A stretch of 40,746 bases of DNA, from NCBI GenBank assembly GCA_964586145.1, contig CAZPHH010000043.1, forward strand, positions 1 through 40,746. The letters run 5' to 3'. Below are positions 32,864 to 40,746 of the stretch, in pieces. Within the stretch, counting starts at the first letter, position 1; the number at the start of each line of letters is the position of its first letter. The DNA comes from JAFGJQ01 sp964586145 (GTDB taxonomy: Bacteria > Planctomycetota > Phycisphaerae > UBA1845). Both the position numbers and the translations under genes were made by a program. The notes beneath the pieces are model-generated. The model was not told where the DNA came from and did no database searches. It was given only the letters and a program-made list of their open reading frames with translations.

Positions 32864-35800
32864 ATGCAAACAGTCAACCGGACGGGAATGGGGCTGGTCG
32901 CGATCCTCGCCTTCGGCACGTTGGCCGGTGCGACGGAGATCCGGCATCTGATGCGCTACGCCGACGTGCATGGCGACACCATCGTGTTCACCTATGAGGG
33001 CGATCTGTGGCTCGCCTCGACCGAAGGCGGCGAGGCCCGGCGCATCACCCGGCATCCCGGCAATGAGTACGGGGCCAAGTTCTCGCCGGACGGCACCCAA
33101 CTCGCCTTCACCGCCCAGTACGACGGCGGCACGGACGTCTACGTCATGGACGCCCGAGGCGGCGAACCGAAACGCCTGACCTTCCACCCCGCGCGGGACG
33201 TGGTGGCCGACTGGTTCCCGGACGACAAACACGTGCTGGTCCGGTCGCCCCGGGAGTATTCGCCCCGCACGGAGCGGCTCTACAAGGTCCCCGTTGACGG
33301 CGGCATGCCCGAAAAGCTCCCGCTCGACCGGGGCGGACTGGCCTCTCTGTCCGCCGACGGCGAACAGATCGCCTACAACCGCATTCCCCGTGAACTGAGA
33401 ACGTGGAAGCGTCACAAGGGCGGCACCGCCCAGGACATCTGGGTCGGCCGTCTGAAGGATCGCGATTACCGGCGGGTCACCGACTGGCCGGGCACCGACA
33501 GCTTCCCAATGTGGCACGGCTCGTCCATCTGCTTCCTGTCCGATCGGCTGTACGGCACGCTGAACCTGTACCGCCTGGACCCGGCCATTCTGAAAGTCAC
33601 GCCGCTCACCGCGTACCGCGATTATGACGTGAAGTTCCCCTCCATCGGCGGCGACCAGATCGTGTATCAGTACGGCGAGTCGCTCCACCTGCTCGATCTC
33701 AAGACCGGCCGGTCCCGGCCGGTGCCGATCACCATTCACAGCGACCGAATCCACATGCGCGCGGAGCCGGTGTCCGTCGCGCCGAGCACCGGCTCGTTCG
33801 GCCTGTCGCCGAGCGGTAAGCGGCTGCTGCTGGAGGCCCGCGGGGAAATCCTGAACCTGCCCGTGGAAGACGGCCTGCCCGTCAACGTGACGCAGGCATC
33901 CGGGTCACGCGAGAAGAACGCCGCCTGGTCGCCGGACGGCAAGTGGATCGTCTTCCTTTCCGACCGCACCGGTGATGAGGAGTTCTACCTGGCCGACGCG
34001 AAGGGCGAACAGCCGCTGCGGCAGCTCACGACCGGCAGCACGGGGTTCCGGATGCAGCCGGTGTGGTCGCCCGACAGCCGGTGGATTCTGTTCAGCGACA
34101 AGTTCATGCGGCTGAACCTGCTGGGCGTCGAGACGGGCGACCTGTCCGTTATCGACCAGGGTCTGTACGACGACGGCTGGGAGCGATGGGGCATCCAGGA
34201 CTACGTCTGGTCGCCCGACAGCCGTTGGGTGGCCTATACGAAGCTGGAGGAATCCGGCTACGAAAGCATCTTCCTGTATGCTTTGGAGACGAAGCAGACG
34301 CATCGCGTCACGGATGACCTGACACAGGACTGGTGCCCCTCGTTCGACCCGAAGGGACGCTATCTGTACTTCCTCTCGAACCGAACCTTCAGGCCGCTGA
34401 TGGGAGCGGTGGACCAGAACCACATCTACCTGGACATGGCCCGTCCGTATGCCGTGCTGCTGAAGGCCGGCGAACCGTCGCCGTTCGACGTCAAGGAGGA
34501 TGAGGAGAAGGGCGCGGAGACGCAGCCGACCACGACCGCCGCAGACAAGCCGGAAGACGAATCCGGCGAGAAGGCCGAGGCGGGCCGGGACGAAAAGGGC
34601 ACGACCGTCATCGACCTGGACGGCATCGGCCGCCGCGTGGTGGCCGTCGAGGACGTCGAAGCCGGCAACTACTTCCGGCTCGAAGCCACCGACGGCGGAT
34701 TCCTCTACCTCAGCAAGACGGAGCCGGAGTTCCTCAAGTACCAGAGCGTCACCGACCAGACCGGCGGCAAGCTCGATCTGCACCACTACAAGCTCGAAGA
34801 CAAGGAGAGCAGCAAGGTCCTCTCGGGCATCGCCAACTACCACCTGTCGGCGGATGGCAAAAAGCTGGTGTACCGGGCGGGCCGCCGCTACGGCGTGATC
34901 GACGCCGGCAAAAAAGCCGAGGTGGGCGACGGGGAAGTGGAGTTGAAGGACATCCGCATCGAGGTGGACCGACTGGCCGAATTCCACCAGATGTTCGACG
35001 AAGCCTGGCGCATCCAGCGAGACTGGTTCTACGACGCCAACCTGCACGGAGAGGACTGGAAGGCCGTCGGGGCCAAGTACCGCCGGTTCGTCCCCGCGTG
35101 CGGCAATCGCCAGGACCTGAACTACCTCATCGGCGAGAAGATCGCCGAGCTCAACGCCGGGCACACGTACGTCTACGGCGGCGACGTCCAGGAGAAGGCG
35201 GAAAGCGTCCCCACCGGCCTGCTCGGCGCCGAGTTCGAGACCGTGCCGGATGCCGATTTCTACCGCATTCGCCACATCATCCCCGGCACGCCGGGCAGCG
35301 AATCCGAACGGTCCCCGCTGGACGTGCCCGGCTGCCCCGTCCGCCCTGGCCACTACCTCATCGCGATCGACGGGCGGGAAGTCCGCGTCGGCGACAACGT
35401 GTATCGCCACCTCCAGAACAAGTCCGACGCGTGGATCCGCCTGACGTACAACGACCGGCCGTCACCGGACGGGGCCTCGACCTGCCGCGTAAGGACGATC
35501 GGCAGCGAGAATCGCATCCGCTATCGCGAATGGGTGGAAAACAACCGGGCCTTCGTGGAAAAGCAGACGGACGGACGGGTGGGCTACCTGCACGTGCCCG
35601 ACATGGGCCAGGAGGGCCTGATCGAATTCGCAAAGGCGTTCTATCCGCAGCATTTCAAAAAGGCCCTGATCATCGACGACCGGTACAACGGCGGCGGCTT
35701 CGTGGCCGACATGATCATTGACCGGCTGGAACGCCGGGGCTGGGCGTTGACCATCCCGCGCGAGGGCCGGCCCCTCGTCAATCCGGAGCGAGCCTTCCAC

Positions 35801-36199
35801 GGACACCTGATCGTCCTGGTCAACGAGGAGACCGGTTCCTGCGGAGAATTCTTCGCGGAGGCCATCCAACGCAAGGGGATCGCGCCCATCCTGGGCGTGC
35901 GCACCTGGGGCGGCGCCATCGGCATCGAGCCGCACCAGGGCCTGGTGGACGGCGGCGCGGTGACGCCCCCGCAGTTCGGCCTCTACGGATTGGACGGCAC
36001 ATGGCTTATCGAGGGCCACGGAGTGGTGCCGGACATCGAGGTCATGAACCTGCCCGGCGATGTGGTGGCCGGAAGAGATGCCCAACTGGACGCCGCGATC
36101 CAGAACCTGCTTCATCGCCTGGCCGAAGACCCGATGGACCTGCCCCCAGTGCCCGAGTACCCCATCAAAACCAAGGAGACCGAACCCGACGGCGCCTGA
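32864..36199 (+). CDS. Tricorn-like protease with signal peptide
   Basis: 1111 aa, the size of tricorn core proteins. A signal peptide (about residues 1-24, ending LAGA) suggests export, unlike archaeal tricorn, which is cytosolic. Two beta-propellers built of WD40-like blades (repeated FSPDGTQLAF, WSPDGKWIVFLSDRTG, WSPDSRWVAYT) fill about 25-620, with an acidic E/K/D/T-rich insertion at about 545-580. Then follow the C1 domain, a PDZ domain (about 780-880) and the S41-like C2 domain. Catalytic residues can be placed by spacing: His767 (AGHTYV), Ser992 (ETGSCGEFF) and Glu1050 (LIEGHG); the 58-residue Ser-to-Glu distance equals that of Thermoplasma tricorn. It degrades peptides processively. 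ATG 32864 has AAGGA about 9 nt upstream. Confidence 0.95.
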   Translation: MQTVNRTGMGLVAILAFGTLAGATEIRHLMRYADVHGDTIVFTYEGDLWLASTEGGEARRITRHPGNEYGAKFSPDGTQLAFTAQYDGGTDVYVMDARGGEPKRLTFHPARDVVADWFPDDKHVLVRSPREYSPRTERLYKVPVDGGMPEKLPLDRGGLASLSADGEQIAYNRIPRELRTWKRHKGGTAQDIWVGRLKDRDYRRVTDWPGTDSFPMWHGSSICFLSDRLYGTLNLYRLDPAILKVTPLTAYRDYDVKFPSIGGDQIVYQYGESLHLLDLKTGRSRPVPITIHSDRIHMRAEPVSVAPSTGSFGLSPSGKRLLLEARGEILNLPVEDGLPVNVTQASGSREKNAAWSPDGKWIVFLSDRTGDEEFYLADAKGEQPLRQLTTGSTGFRMQPVWSPDSRWILFSDKFMRLNLLGVETGDLSVIDQGLYDDGWERWGIQDYVWSPDSRWVAYTKLEESGYESIFLYALETKQTHRVTDDLTQDWCPSFDPKGRYLYFLSNRTFRPLMGAVDQNHIYLDMARPYAVLLKAGEPSPFDVKEDEEKGAETQPTTTAADKPEDESGEKAEAGRDEKGTTVIDLDGIGRRVVAVEDVEAGNYFRLEATDGGFLYLSKTEPEFLKYQSVTDQTGGKLDLHHYKLEDKESSKVLSGIANYHLSADGKKLVYRAGRRYGVIDAGKKAEVGDGEVELKDIRIEVDRLAEFHQMFDEAWRIQRDWFYDANLHGEDWKAVGAKYRRFVPACGNRQDLNYLIGEKIAELNAGHTYVYGGDVQEKAESVPTGLLGAEFETVPDADFYRIRHIIPGTPGSESERSPLDVPGCPVRPGHYLIAIDGREVRVGDNVYRHLQNKSDAWIRLTYNDRPSPDGASTCRVRTIGSENRIRYREWVENNRAFVEKQTDGRVGYLHVPDMGQEGLIEFAKAFYPQHFKKALIIDDRYNGGGFVADMIIDRLERRGWALTIPREGRPLVNPERAFHGHLIVLVNEETGSCGEFFAEAIQRKGIAPILGVRTWGGAIGIEPHQGLVDGGAVTPPQFGLYGLDGTWLIEGHGVVPDIEVMNLPGDVVAGRDAQLDAAIQNLLHRLAEDPMDLPPVPEYPIKTKETEPDGA

Positions 36200-36223
36200 G
36201 GGCGGCAACACAGTGCGCGAAAA

Positions 36224-36338
36224 CCTGGTCGGCTTCAGCCGACCAGGCTACCGGGCGTGGAAGGAACAGAGGTGAACCGAGGGGGCCGGCTACGCCCATC
36301 TGAAGATGGGGGCACTGGCCGGTCGGCTGAAGCCGACC
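36224..36338. repeat. Palindrome cluster A (GGCTTCAGCC family)
   Basis: Three perfect palindromes. At 36224-36247 the arms CCTGGTCGGCT and AGCCGACCAGG flank TC. At 36295-36310, CCCATCT-GA-AGATGGG. At 36321-36338, GGTCGGCT-GA-AGCCGACC, which is the reverse complement of the core of the first, so the outer two form an inverted pair. All share the centre CT-[TC or GA]-AG. The layout is like paired REP elements (BIME-type). Confidence 0.75.
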
Positions 36339-36439
36339 AAAACGTCTGCCCACCGCTGCCAGAGACCAAGCGTGGAAGCAGAGCGTGTACTCCCTGCCAC
36401 CCCTGCGAAAGGCCGGAAGTGCAATGAATCACCCGATAC

Positions 36440-36648
36440 CCCCATCCACGCGGAGGGCCACAACGACGGCGTCGCGGACACGACCCCCGATCGCCGCGAG
36501 TTTCCCACCCACGCAGAAAGCCACAACGACGGCGTCGCGGACACGACCCCCGGTCGCCGCGAGTTTCCCATCCACGCAGAAAGCCACAACGACAGCGTCG
36601 CGGACACGACCCCCGATCGCCGCGAGTTTCCCATCCACGCGGAAAGCC
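36440..36648. repeat. 63-bp tandem repeat, about 3.3 copies
   Basis: Three full units begin at 36458, 36521 and 36584, each starting CCACAACGAC and differing at only a few positions, preceded by a partial copy from about 36440. The unit is 63 bp, so it stays in frame: the plus frame repeats a 21-residue unit beginning HNDGVADTTP and the minus frame repeats GNSRRSGVVSATPSLW. High identity between units points to recent expansion by slippage or recombination. Confidence 0.9.
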
Positions 36649-36650
36649 AA

Positions 36651-36755
36651 GGCCGGCTTCAGCCGGCCGGACAGTGCCCCCGGCTTCAGCCGGGGGAGAG
36701 CAAGACCCACCATCCCTCCTTCTTCCCCTTCTGGTGCAGCCGGCTTCCAGCCGGC
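36651..36755. repeat. Palindrome cluster B (GGCTTCAGCC family)
   Basis: Three further palindromes with the same centre: GGCCGGCT-TC-AGCCGGCC (36651-36668), CCCCCGGCT-TC-AGCCGGGGG (36677-36696), and GCCGGCT-TCC-AGCCGGC (36739-36755). Only the inner GGCT/AGCC is constant; outer arm bases differ between copies but remain complementary, so pairing rather than sequence is conserved. Confidence 0.75.
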
Positions 36756-36782
36756 TTTCCACGCTGGTCGCTCTGAGACCTG

Positions 36783-36798
36783 CGTGGCTCGCGCCACG
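36783..36798. repeat. Short palindrome CGTGGC-TCGC-GCCACG
   Basis: A perfect 6-bp stem with a 4-nt loop, between the repeat island and the end of the minus-strand unknown gene (stop at 36825). It differs in sequence from the GGCTTCAGCC family. It could be a transcript end for the minus gene or another repeat type. Confidence 0.45.
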
Positions 36799-36824
36799 GA
36801 GTACAACCCATGCGCCCGCATGCA

Positions 36825-37850
36825 TCAGTGCGGCGTTGTGAATGTGCTGTTGGCGTTTCCCCGCCGCATGGACTCGCGGAGGTAGTGGATCATTACGTAG
36901 CCCTCGGCCGTGCGCTTCGGGCCGGGGTGGTTCGAGAGCCGGCGGGCCGCGGCCAGCAGGTGGCGGCGGTAGAAGAACTCGTAAAACACCGTCGCGTCGT
37001 CCACGGCCGTGGCCATGCGATCGGGCAGGGCTATGCTGCCGCCGGCCGTGGTGGCCAGGGTCTGGGCCAGCCGGTCCAGATCTTCCGCGGACGCCGCAAA
37101 CAGAAACTCGCGAAACGCCTCGATTTCATCCGCCGACGGATCCGGCCGGGTGAAGTAGCCCACGAACGCGGGATCACACCCCTTACGGAACAACTCGAAG
37201 ATTTCGTGGGTGCCGGCCAGCGTGCCCCCGACCACGTGAATCCGCCGCCGGGCCTCCCACGCCGCGCCCAGCATGGGGAAGAAGTCACTCACCCGGTAGG
37301 TCAGTCGGCGGTCCCAGATCTGGGCCAGCGCCAGAACGGCCTCGCATCGAACCGGCCGTTCCACCTGCTCGTCCGCGGCGATCGTGGTGAGCACCGTCTC
37401 GGCCAGCATCGTGTAGAGACACACGCGCAGCCACTTTGACGCCTGCTCGCGCAGCTCCCGGGCCGGCTCGCCGGTCAGCAGGTCCTGACACACGTGCTGC
37501 AACAGGCGGTAGAAGTTCGCCTCCGCCATGTCCAGCGTCCGCCCGACCAGCGCCCGCGTCGGCACCAGAAAGTCGAAGTTCGCAATCGTCGACCGGCTCA
37601 GCCTGTCCACCAACGTGTCCAGCCCGCGCTGCCGACCGCCCAACCGCTCTTGCGCGGCAGGCGAAGGATAGTTGGCCAGCACCCGACCCAGGTGCTCCAG
37701 GCAGTTCACCTTCTGCACGATCGCCGCACACACCTCCGGAGCGCCGGCATGCCTGGAGTCCCGAATGGCCTTGTAGATGTCTTCGATGGCCTTCCGTTCA
37801 TCCGGCGTGAAGGGACTGGTGGAGCCGTCATGGAATGGAAGCTTCTTCAT
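36825..37850 (-). CDS. Hypothetical protein, all-helical, 341 aa
   Basis: I do not recognise this protein. It is soluble and predicted almost wholly alpha-helical, with no signal peptide, no transmembrane segment and no obvious catalytic motif. Notable stretches are FDFLVPTRALVGRTLDMAEANFY, ETVLTTIAADEQVERPVRC and VFYEFFYRRHLLAAARRL. The helix-turn-helix regularity and scattered conserved-looking Arg/Asp could suit a HEAT/TPR-like scaffold, but this is only an impression. Codon use matches the neighbours. ATG 37850 is the first Met, with no strong Shine-Dalgarno. Downstream it runs into the repeat island; upstream, 114 bp separate it from the CBM9-like gene on the same strand. Confidence 0.8.
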   Translation of the reverse strand: MKKLPFHDGSTSPFTPDERKAIEDIYKAIRDSRHAGAPEVCAAIVQKVNCLEHLGRVLANYPSPAAQERLGGRQRGLDTLVDRLSRSTIANFDFLVPTRALVGRTLDMAEANFYRLLQHVCQDLLTGEPARELREQASKWLRVCLYTMLAETVLTTIAADEQVERPVRCEAVLALAQIWDRRLTYRVSDFFPMLGAAWEARRRIHVVGGTLAGTHEIFELFRKGCDPAFVGYFTRPDPSADEIEAFREFLFAASAEDLDRLAQTLATTAGGSIALPDRMATAVDDATVFYEFFYRRHLLAAARRLSNHPGPKRTAEGYVMIHYLRESMRRGNANSTFTTPH

Positions 37851-37964
37851 GGGTCAGCACCGAGGGCCGGGGCGTAGCCGTTTCCCGCCGGGACATGAGC
37901 CTATCACAGCCGCGGGCCGGGGGCAAAGCCGGCACAGTGGCAGCGTGATCAATCGCGTGCCGCT

Positions 37965-38765
37965 TCACTCGCTCACGGCCGGCGCCGTCGGCTCCCCCGG
38001 CAACGCCTCAAACCGCAGTTCGCCATACTCATCCACGGTGTGGAAGTTCGTCACGCTCAGTCTCGGCGTCATCGTCAGCTCCGGCCCGCTACCTTTCAGC
38101 GATTGCGAGTAGTTGTACCGGCTGACCAGGATGCGCCACGACGAGCCCGGGCCGAACGAAGCGCCTTCCGCCGTCAGATCGGCCACCGGCATGGCGAGCT
38201 CCGCCGTCCAGCCCCGGTCCTCGTCACGCCAGTCGTTCACCGTGCCGTCCGCGCGGGCGGCCACGGTCAGACCGCACGTGTAGGCAAAACAACTCGGCAG
38301 GCCGAGCCGCCCCCGGCCGGGAAACCAATAACTGGTCTTGTGACCCTTGGGCGTAACGTACAGCTCCCAGTAATACGCGGCGTCTGCCGGCTTGAGGAAC
38401 AGCTCGCACACGTCCCCAAGCTGCCAGTGCGGCTTCTGGTCCTCAAACCCCTCGGCCACCACGTCGGTATCCGCGAAATCCACGCCCAGGTACAGGAACG
38501 CGTCATCCCACGCCAGACGAACCCGCCCGGCCTCCTGCACAGGTCCGCGGTCCGCTCGATCCGCGGCCAGCTCCAGCACATACCCCGGCGCCTGCTGCCA
38601 TACCGGCTCGTCCAGAACGCCGTCCACCTGGATCGGGCCTGCCGTCCGGACGGCCACAAGCGACGCCAGCGCAACAGGCTCAACCGGGCGGGCGGCCGGT
38701 GAAACGCACCCGCTCCCTGCCGCCACAACGCAGGCTGCCAATCCGAATGCCGTGAACAGCCGCAT
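37965..38765 (-). CDS. Lipoprotein with CBM9-like carbohydrate-binding domain
   Basis: 266 aa. A signal peptide ends AAGSGC (Cys20 lipidated). The mature part is a CBM9-like beta-sandwich: IQVDGVLDEPVWQQAP at the start, RVRLAWDDAFLYLGVDFAD, the acidic strand DVCELFLKP, YYWELYVTPKGH, and WTAELAMPVADL. Such domains bind sugars or act as surface-exposed sugar sensors or anchors. ATG 38765 has GAGGAGG about 9 nt upstream. It is divergent from the sugar isomerase gene (120 bp apart), so the two could share a control region. Role in carbohydrate capture is inferred. Confidence 0.85.
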   Translation of the reverse strand: MRLFTAFGLAACVVAAGSGCVSPAARPVEPVALASLVAVRTAGPIQVDGVLDEPVWQQAPGYVLELAADRADRGPVQEAGRVRLAWDDAFLYLGVDFADTDVVAEGFEDQKPHWQLGDVCELFLKPADAAYYWELYVTPKGHKTSYWFPGRGRLGLPSCFAYTCGLTVAARADGTVNDWRDEDRGWTAELAMPVADLTAEGASFGPGSSWRILVSRYNYSQSLKGSGPELTMTPRLSVTNFHTVDEYGELRFEALPGEPTAPAVSE

Positions 38766-38885
38766 AGTGCCCTGCCTCCTCTCGCAGTGGGGAACGCTCT
38801 TCCTCGCCATGGGCATGACGATATGATAGCCGGTCCGCGTGTCCGGGGAACCGCCCGCACGCCGAACGAAAGGAGCCTCTTGACG

Positions 38886-39707
38886 ATGCCCACGCTTGAA
38901 ATCGGGGTGCTGATCGCCCTGGTGGACGACATGGACGAGCAGTTCCGGCACCTCACCGGCCTGGGGCTGAGGCACGGACAGATCTGCTCGTGGGAGCCGC
39001 AGCGATGGAATCCCCAAACGGCGGAAAGCTTGACGGAATCCATTCGGAAGGCCGGCGTACGCGTGACCACGTTCTGGTCCGGGTTGCCAGGCCCCGCCAC
39101 GTGGAACTTCACGGATGGCCCCACCACCATCGGGCTGGTGCCGGCGGAGTATCGCGCCGAGCGGATCGAAACCCTGAAGCGCGCGGCCGATTTCGCCGTC
39201 CAAATGGGCTTCCCGTCCATCACCACGCACGTCGGCTTTCTGCCGGAGGACCCGAACGATCCCCGATTCGACGAGACGGTCGACGCCATCCGCACGGTCG
39301 CCCAATACTGCAAGGAGCGCGGGCTGGAGTTCTGGTTCGAGACCGGCCAGGAAACGCCCGTCACGCTGCTGCGGACCATTGAACGCGTCGGCACGGGCAA
39401 CCTGGGCGTGAACCTCGACACCGCCAACGTGATCCTATACGGCAAGGCCAACCCGGTGGACGCCCTCGACGTGATTGGCCGGTACGTCCGCGACGTGCAT
39501 GCCAAGGACGGGTTCTATCCCACCAACGGCGATGAACTCGGCAAGGAATGCCCGCTGGGCGAAGGCAAGGTTGATTTCCCTGCCTTTGTGAAGAAGCTCA
39601 AATCGCTGGGCTACGCGGGCACGCTCACCATCGAACGCGAGATCAGCGGCGAACAGCAGCGGATCGACATTCGGGAAGCGGTCAAGCTGCTCCAGCCCCT
39701 GTGCTGA
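38886..39707 (+). CDS. Sugar phosphate isomerase/epimerase (xylose isomerase-like TIM barrel)
   Basis: 273 aa. AP endonuclease 2/xylose isomerase-like TIM barrel: N-terminal strand LEIGVLIALVDD, THVGFLPEDPNDPRF, and metal-ligand positions that fit the family, a Glu in FWFETGQE, Asp in GVNLDTANV, His in DVHAKDGF and Glu in GTLTIERE. Members act on sugars or inositol derivatives, often together with the oxidoreductase encoded next. ATG 38886 has AGGAG (38871-38875) 10 nt upstream; TTG at 38880 is a possible closer start. Confidence 0.9.
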   Translation: MPTLEIGVLIALVDDMDEQFRHLTGLGLRHGQICSWEPQRWNPQTAESLTESIRKAGVRVTTFWSGLPGPATWNFTDGPTTIGLVPAEYRAERIETLKRAADFAVQMGFPSITTHVGFLPEDPNDPRFDETVDAIRTVAQYCKERGLEFWFETGQETPVTLLRTIERVGTGNLGVNLDTANVILYGKANPVDALDVIGRYVRDVHAKDGFYPTNGDELGKECPLGEGKVDFPAFVKKLKSLGYAGTLTIEREISGEQQRIDIREAVKLLQPLC

Positions 39708-39722
39708 AAGGGAGAACACGCA

Positions 39723-40746
39723 ATGATTCGCATGGGCATCGCCGGTGCCGGCGGCCTGGGCCGCGTACATTGGGGCGACTTCGCGAACGATCCCCGCGTG
39801 GCCGTCGTGGCCATCGCCGACCTCATGGAAGACCGCCGCCAGGGCCGCCTGGACGGCGTGACGTTCAACATCAAGCAAGAGGACAAGACAACCGGCGCAG
39901 GACCCGCCAGGGCGTATTCAACCTACGCGGAGCTCTGCGCCGACCCGGACCTGGACGCCGTATGCATCTGCCTGCCCACAGACCTGCACTGCGACGCCGC
40001 CATCCGGGCCCTGGAGGCCGGCAAGCACGTGCTGTGCGAAAAACCGATCGCCCTGACCCCGGCGGACGGCCGAAAGATGCTCGACGCCGCCGCGGCCGCA
40101 AACCGCACGCTCATGGTCGGACACTGCCTGCGTTTCTGGCCGGAGTATGAAGTGGTTGAACAGGCCATCCGCGACGGCCGGTACGGCCGAGTGCTGGCCG
40201 CCAGCTTCACGCGCGTGGGCAACGTCCCCCACTGGGGCCGGCCGGACAACTGGTTCACCAACATGCAGCGCAGCGGCGGCCCGGTGATCGACGTTCACAT
40301 CCACGACGCGGACCTGTGTGTCGCCTGGTGGGGCCGGCCGGACGACGTCTCGGTCGGCGGCAGCTTCGCCGGCGATCTGCCCAACATGCTGCACAGCCGA
40401 TGGCGCTATGCGAACGGGCCGGCCGTCCAGTTCGAGACCGGCTGGGACCCGATCCGTGGCGGGTTCTTCTACTTCGGCTTCAAAATCTCCTTCGAGCGGG
40501 CGGTGCTGGCATACGATTCGCGCAACGACCGGGGCTTGCAGCTCTTCTCCGACGGAGACGTGCAGGTCATCGAGACGGCCAAGACCTCCGCCTACGAGGC
40601 GGAGGACCGGTACTTCATCGACTGCCTGACCCAGGGCCGGCCGGTGGACCGCTGCCCGCCGCAACAGAGCCTTCTGTCGCTGGAATGCGTGGCCCAGGAG
40701 GCCCGACTGCTCGCCGAGGCCTGTGGCCGACCGTGGCCGCTGCCGG
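39723..40746 (+). CDS. Gfo/Idh/MocA family oxidoreductase (3' partial)
   Basis: 341 residues are visible and the frame is still open at the window end; the family is usually 330-380 aa, so little is missing. N-terminal Rossmann fold MGIAGAGGLGRVHWGDF, the loop AVCICLPTDLHCDAAI, the catalytic-lysine motif HVLCEKPIALT, and the C-terminal domain with GGPVIDVHIHDADL (His/Asp of the substrate site). It is an NAD(P)-dependent sugar, cyclitol or amino-sugar dehydrogenase. It starts 15 bp after the isomerase with AAAGGGAG about 8 nt before ATG 39723, so the two are almost certainly co-transcribed. Confidence 0.92.
   Translation, partial: MIRMGIAGAGGLGRVHWGDFANDPRVAVVAIADLMEDRRQGRLDGVTFNIKQEDKTTGAGPARAYSTYAELCADPDLDAVCICLPTDLHCDAAIRALEAGKHVLCEKPIALTPADGRKMLDAAAAANRTLMVGHCLRFWPEYEVVEQAIRDGRYGRVLAASFTRVGNVPHWGRPDNWFTNMQRSGGPVIDVHIHDADLCVAWWGRPDDVSVGGSFAGDLPNMLHSRWRYANGPAVQFETGWDPIRGGFFYFGFKISFERAVLAYDSRNDRGLQLFSDGDVQVIETAKTSAYEAEDRYFIDCLTQGRPVDRCPPQQSLLSLECVAQEARLLAEACGRPWPLP

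Larger units (their letters stand above)
36200..36824. other. Gene-free repeat island
   Basis: 625 bp between the tricorn gene and a convergent unknown gene. It is packed with palindromes and a 63-bp tandem repeat (separate entries). Several frames stay open across it only because the 63-bp unit is a multiple of three; their products are translated repeats without domains. No promoter, RNA gene or transposase was seen. Confidence 0.8.

Noticed and set aside
36440..36648. CRISPR-like array
   Set aside because: Units are contiguous 63-bp repeats with no unique spacers, so this is a minisatellite.
36385..36885. Plus-strand frame of 166 codons across the repeat island, and the matching minus frames
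   Set aside because: Open only because the 63-bp repeat is a multiple of three; the product is a translated repeat without a domain or ribosome site.

Overview
The window looks like chromosomal DNA from a high-GC member of the Planctomycetota, probably a Phycisphaerae-like lineage. The reasons are the overall GC richness, a secreted protein ending in thrombospondin type-3 and dockerin-like calcium repeats, a tricorn-type protease with a signal peptide, a Gfo/Idh/MocA oxidoreductase next to a sugar isomerase, REP-like palindromes, and a division/cell-wall cluster in which no ftsZ or ftsA follows ftsQ. The assignment rests on gene content and style, not on a marker-gene comparison. No rRNA, tRNA, CRISPR array, prophage or insertion sequence was found.

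Layout. 1-3024: 3' part of a modular secreted protein. 3.2-4.25 kb (minus): an Hsp20 chaperone with a structured leader, and a small coiled-coil lipoprotein. 4.3-8.3 kb (plus, tightly packed): miaA, an ABC transporter ATPase and permease, and a GT4 glycosyltransferase. 8.5-25.1 kb (plus): the dcw cluster, in the order mraZ, small unknown ORF, rsmH, membrane-anchored LysM protein, ftsL-like, ftsI, murE, murF, mraY, ftsW, murG, murC, murB, ddl, ftsQ-like. murD, ftsA and ftsZ are not in it. 25.2-26.75 kb (plus): two unknown multi-span membrane proteins. 26.8-29.0 kb (minus): a PilZ protein and a polyprenyl-phosphate sugar transferase, pointing to c-di-GMP-linked exopolysaccharide synthesis. 29.3-32.6 kb: a lipoprotein, a SAM methyltransferase and a CapK/PaaK-like adenylate-forming enzyme. 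32.86-36.2 kb: a tricorn-like protease. 36.2-36.82 kb: a gene-free repeat island with GGCTTCAGCC-centred palindromes and a 63-bp tandem repeat. 36.8-40.75 kb: an unknown protein and a CBM9-like lipoprotein (minus), then a TIM-barrel sugar isomerase/epimerase and a Gfo/Idh/MocA oxidoreductase (plus, cut by the window end).

How the genes work together. The dcw block carries most of the route from UDP-MurNAc to lipid II (MurB, MurC, MurE, MurF, Ddl, MraY, MurG) and the septal synthase pair FtsW/FtsI with FtsQ/FtsL-like partners. This indicates a peptidoglycan-making cell whose divisome differs from the E. coli model, or whose missing genes lie elsewhere. The unusual member is the LysM protein between rsmH and ftsL, which could tie the inner membrane to septal peptidoglycan. 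The flanking regions deal mainly with the cell surface (glycosyltransferases, lipoproteins, exopolysaccharide) and with sugar use.

The items most worth following up are the LysM gene and the small ORF inside dcw, the hsp20 leader that could fold as an RNA thermometer, the palindrome/minisatellite island at 36.2-36.8 kb, and the PilZ-sugar transferase pair.
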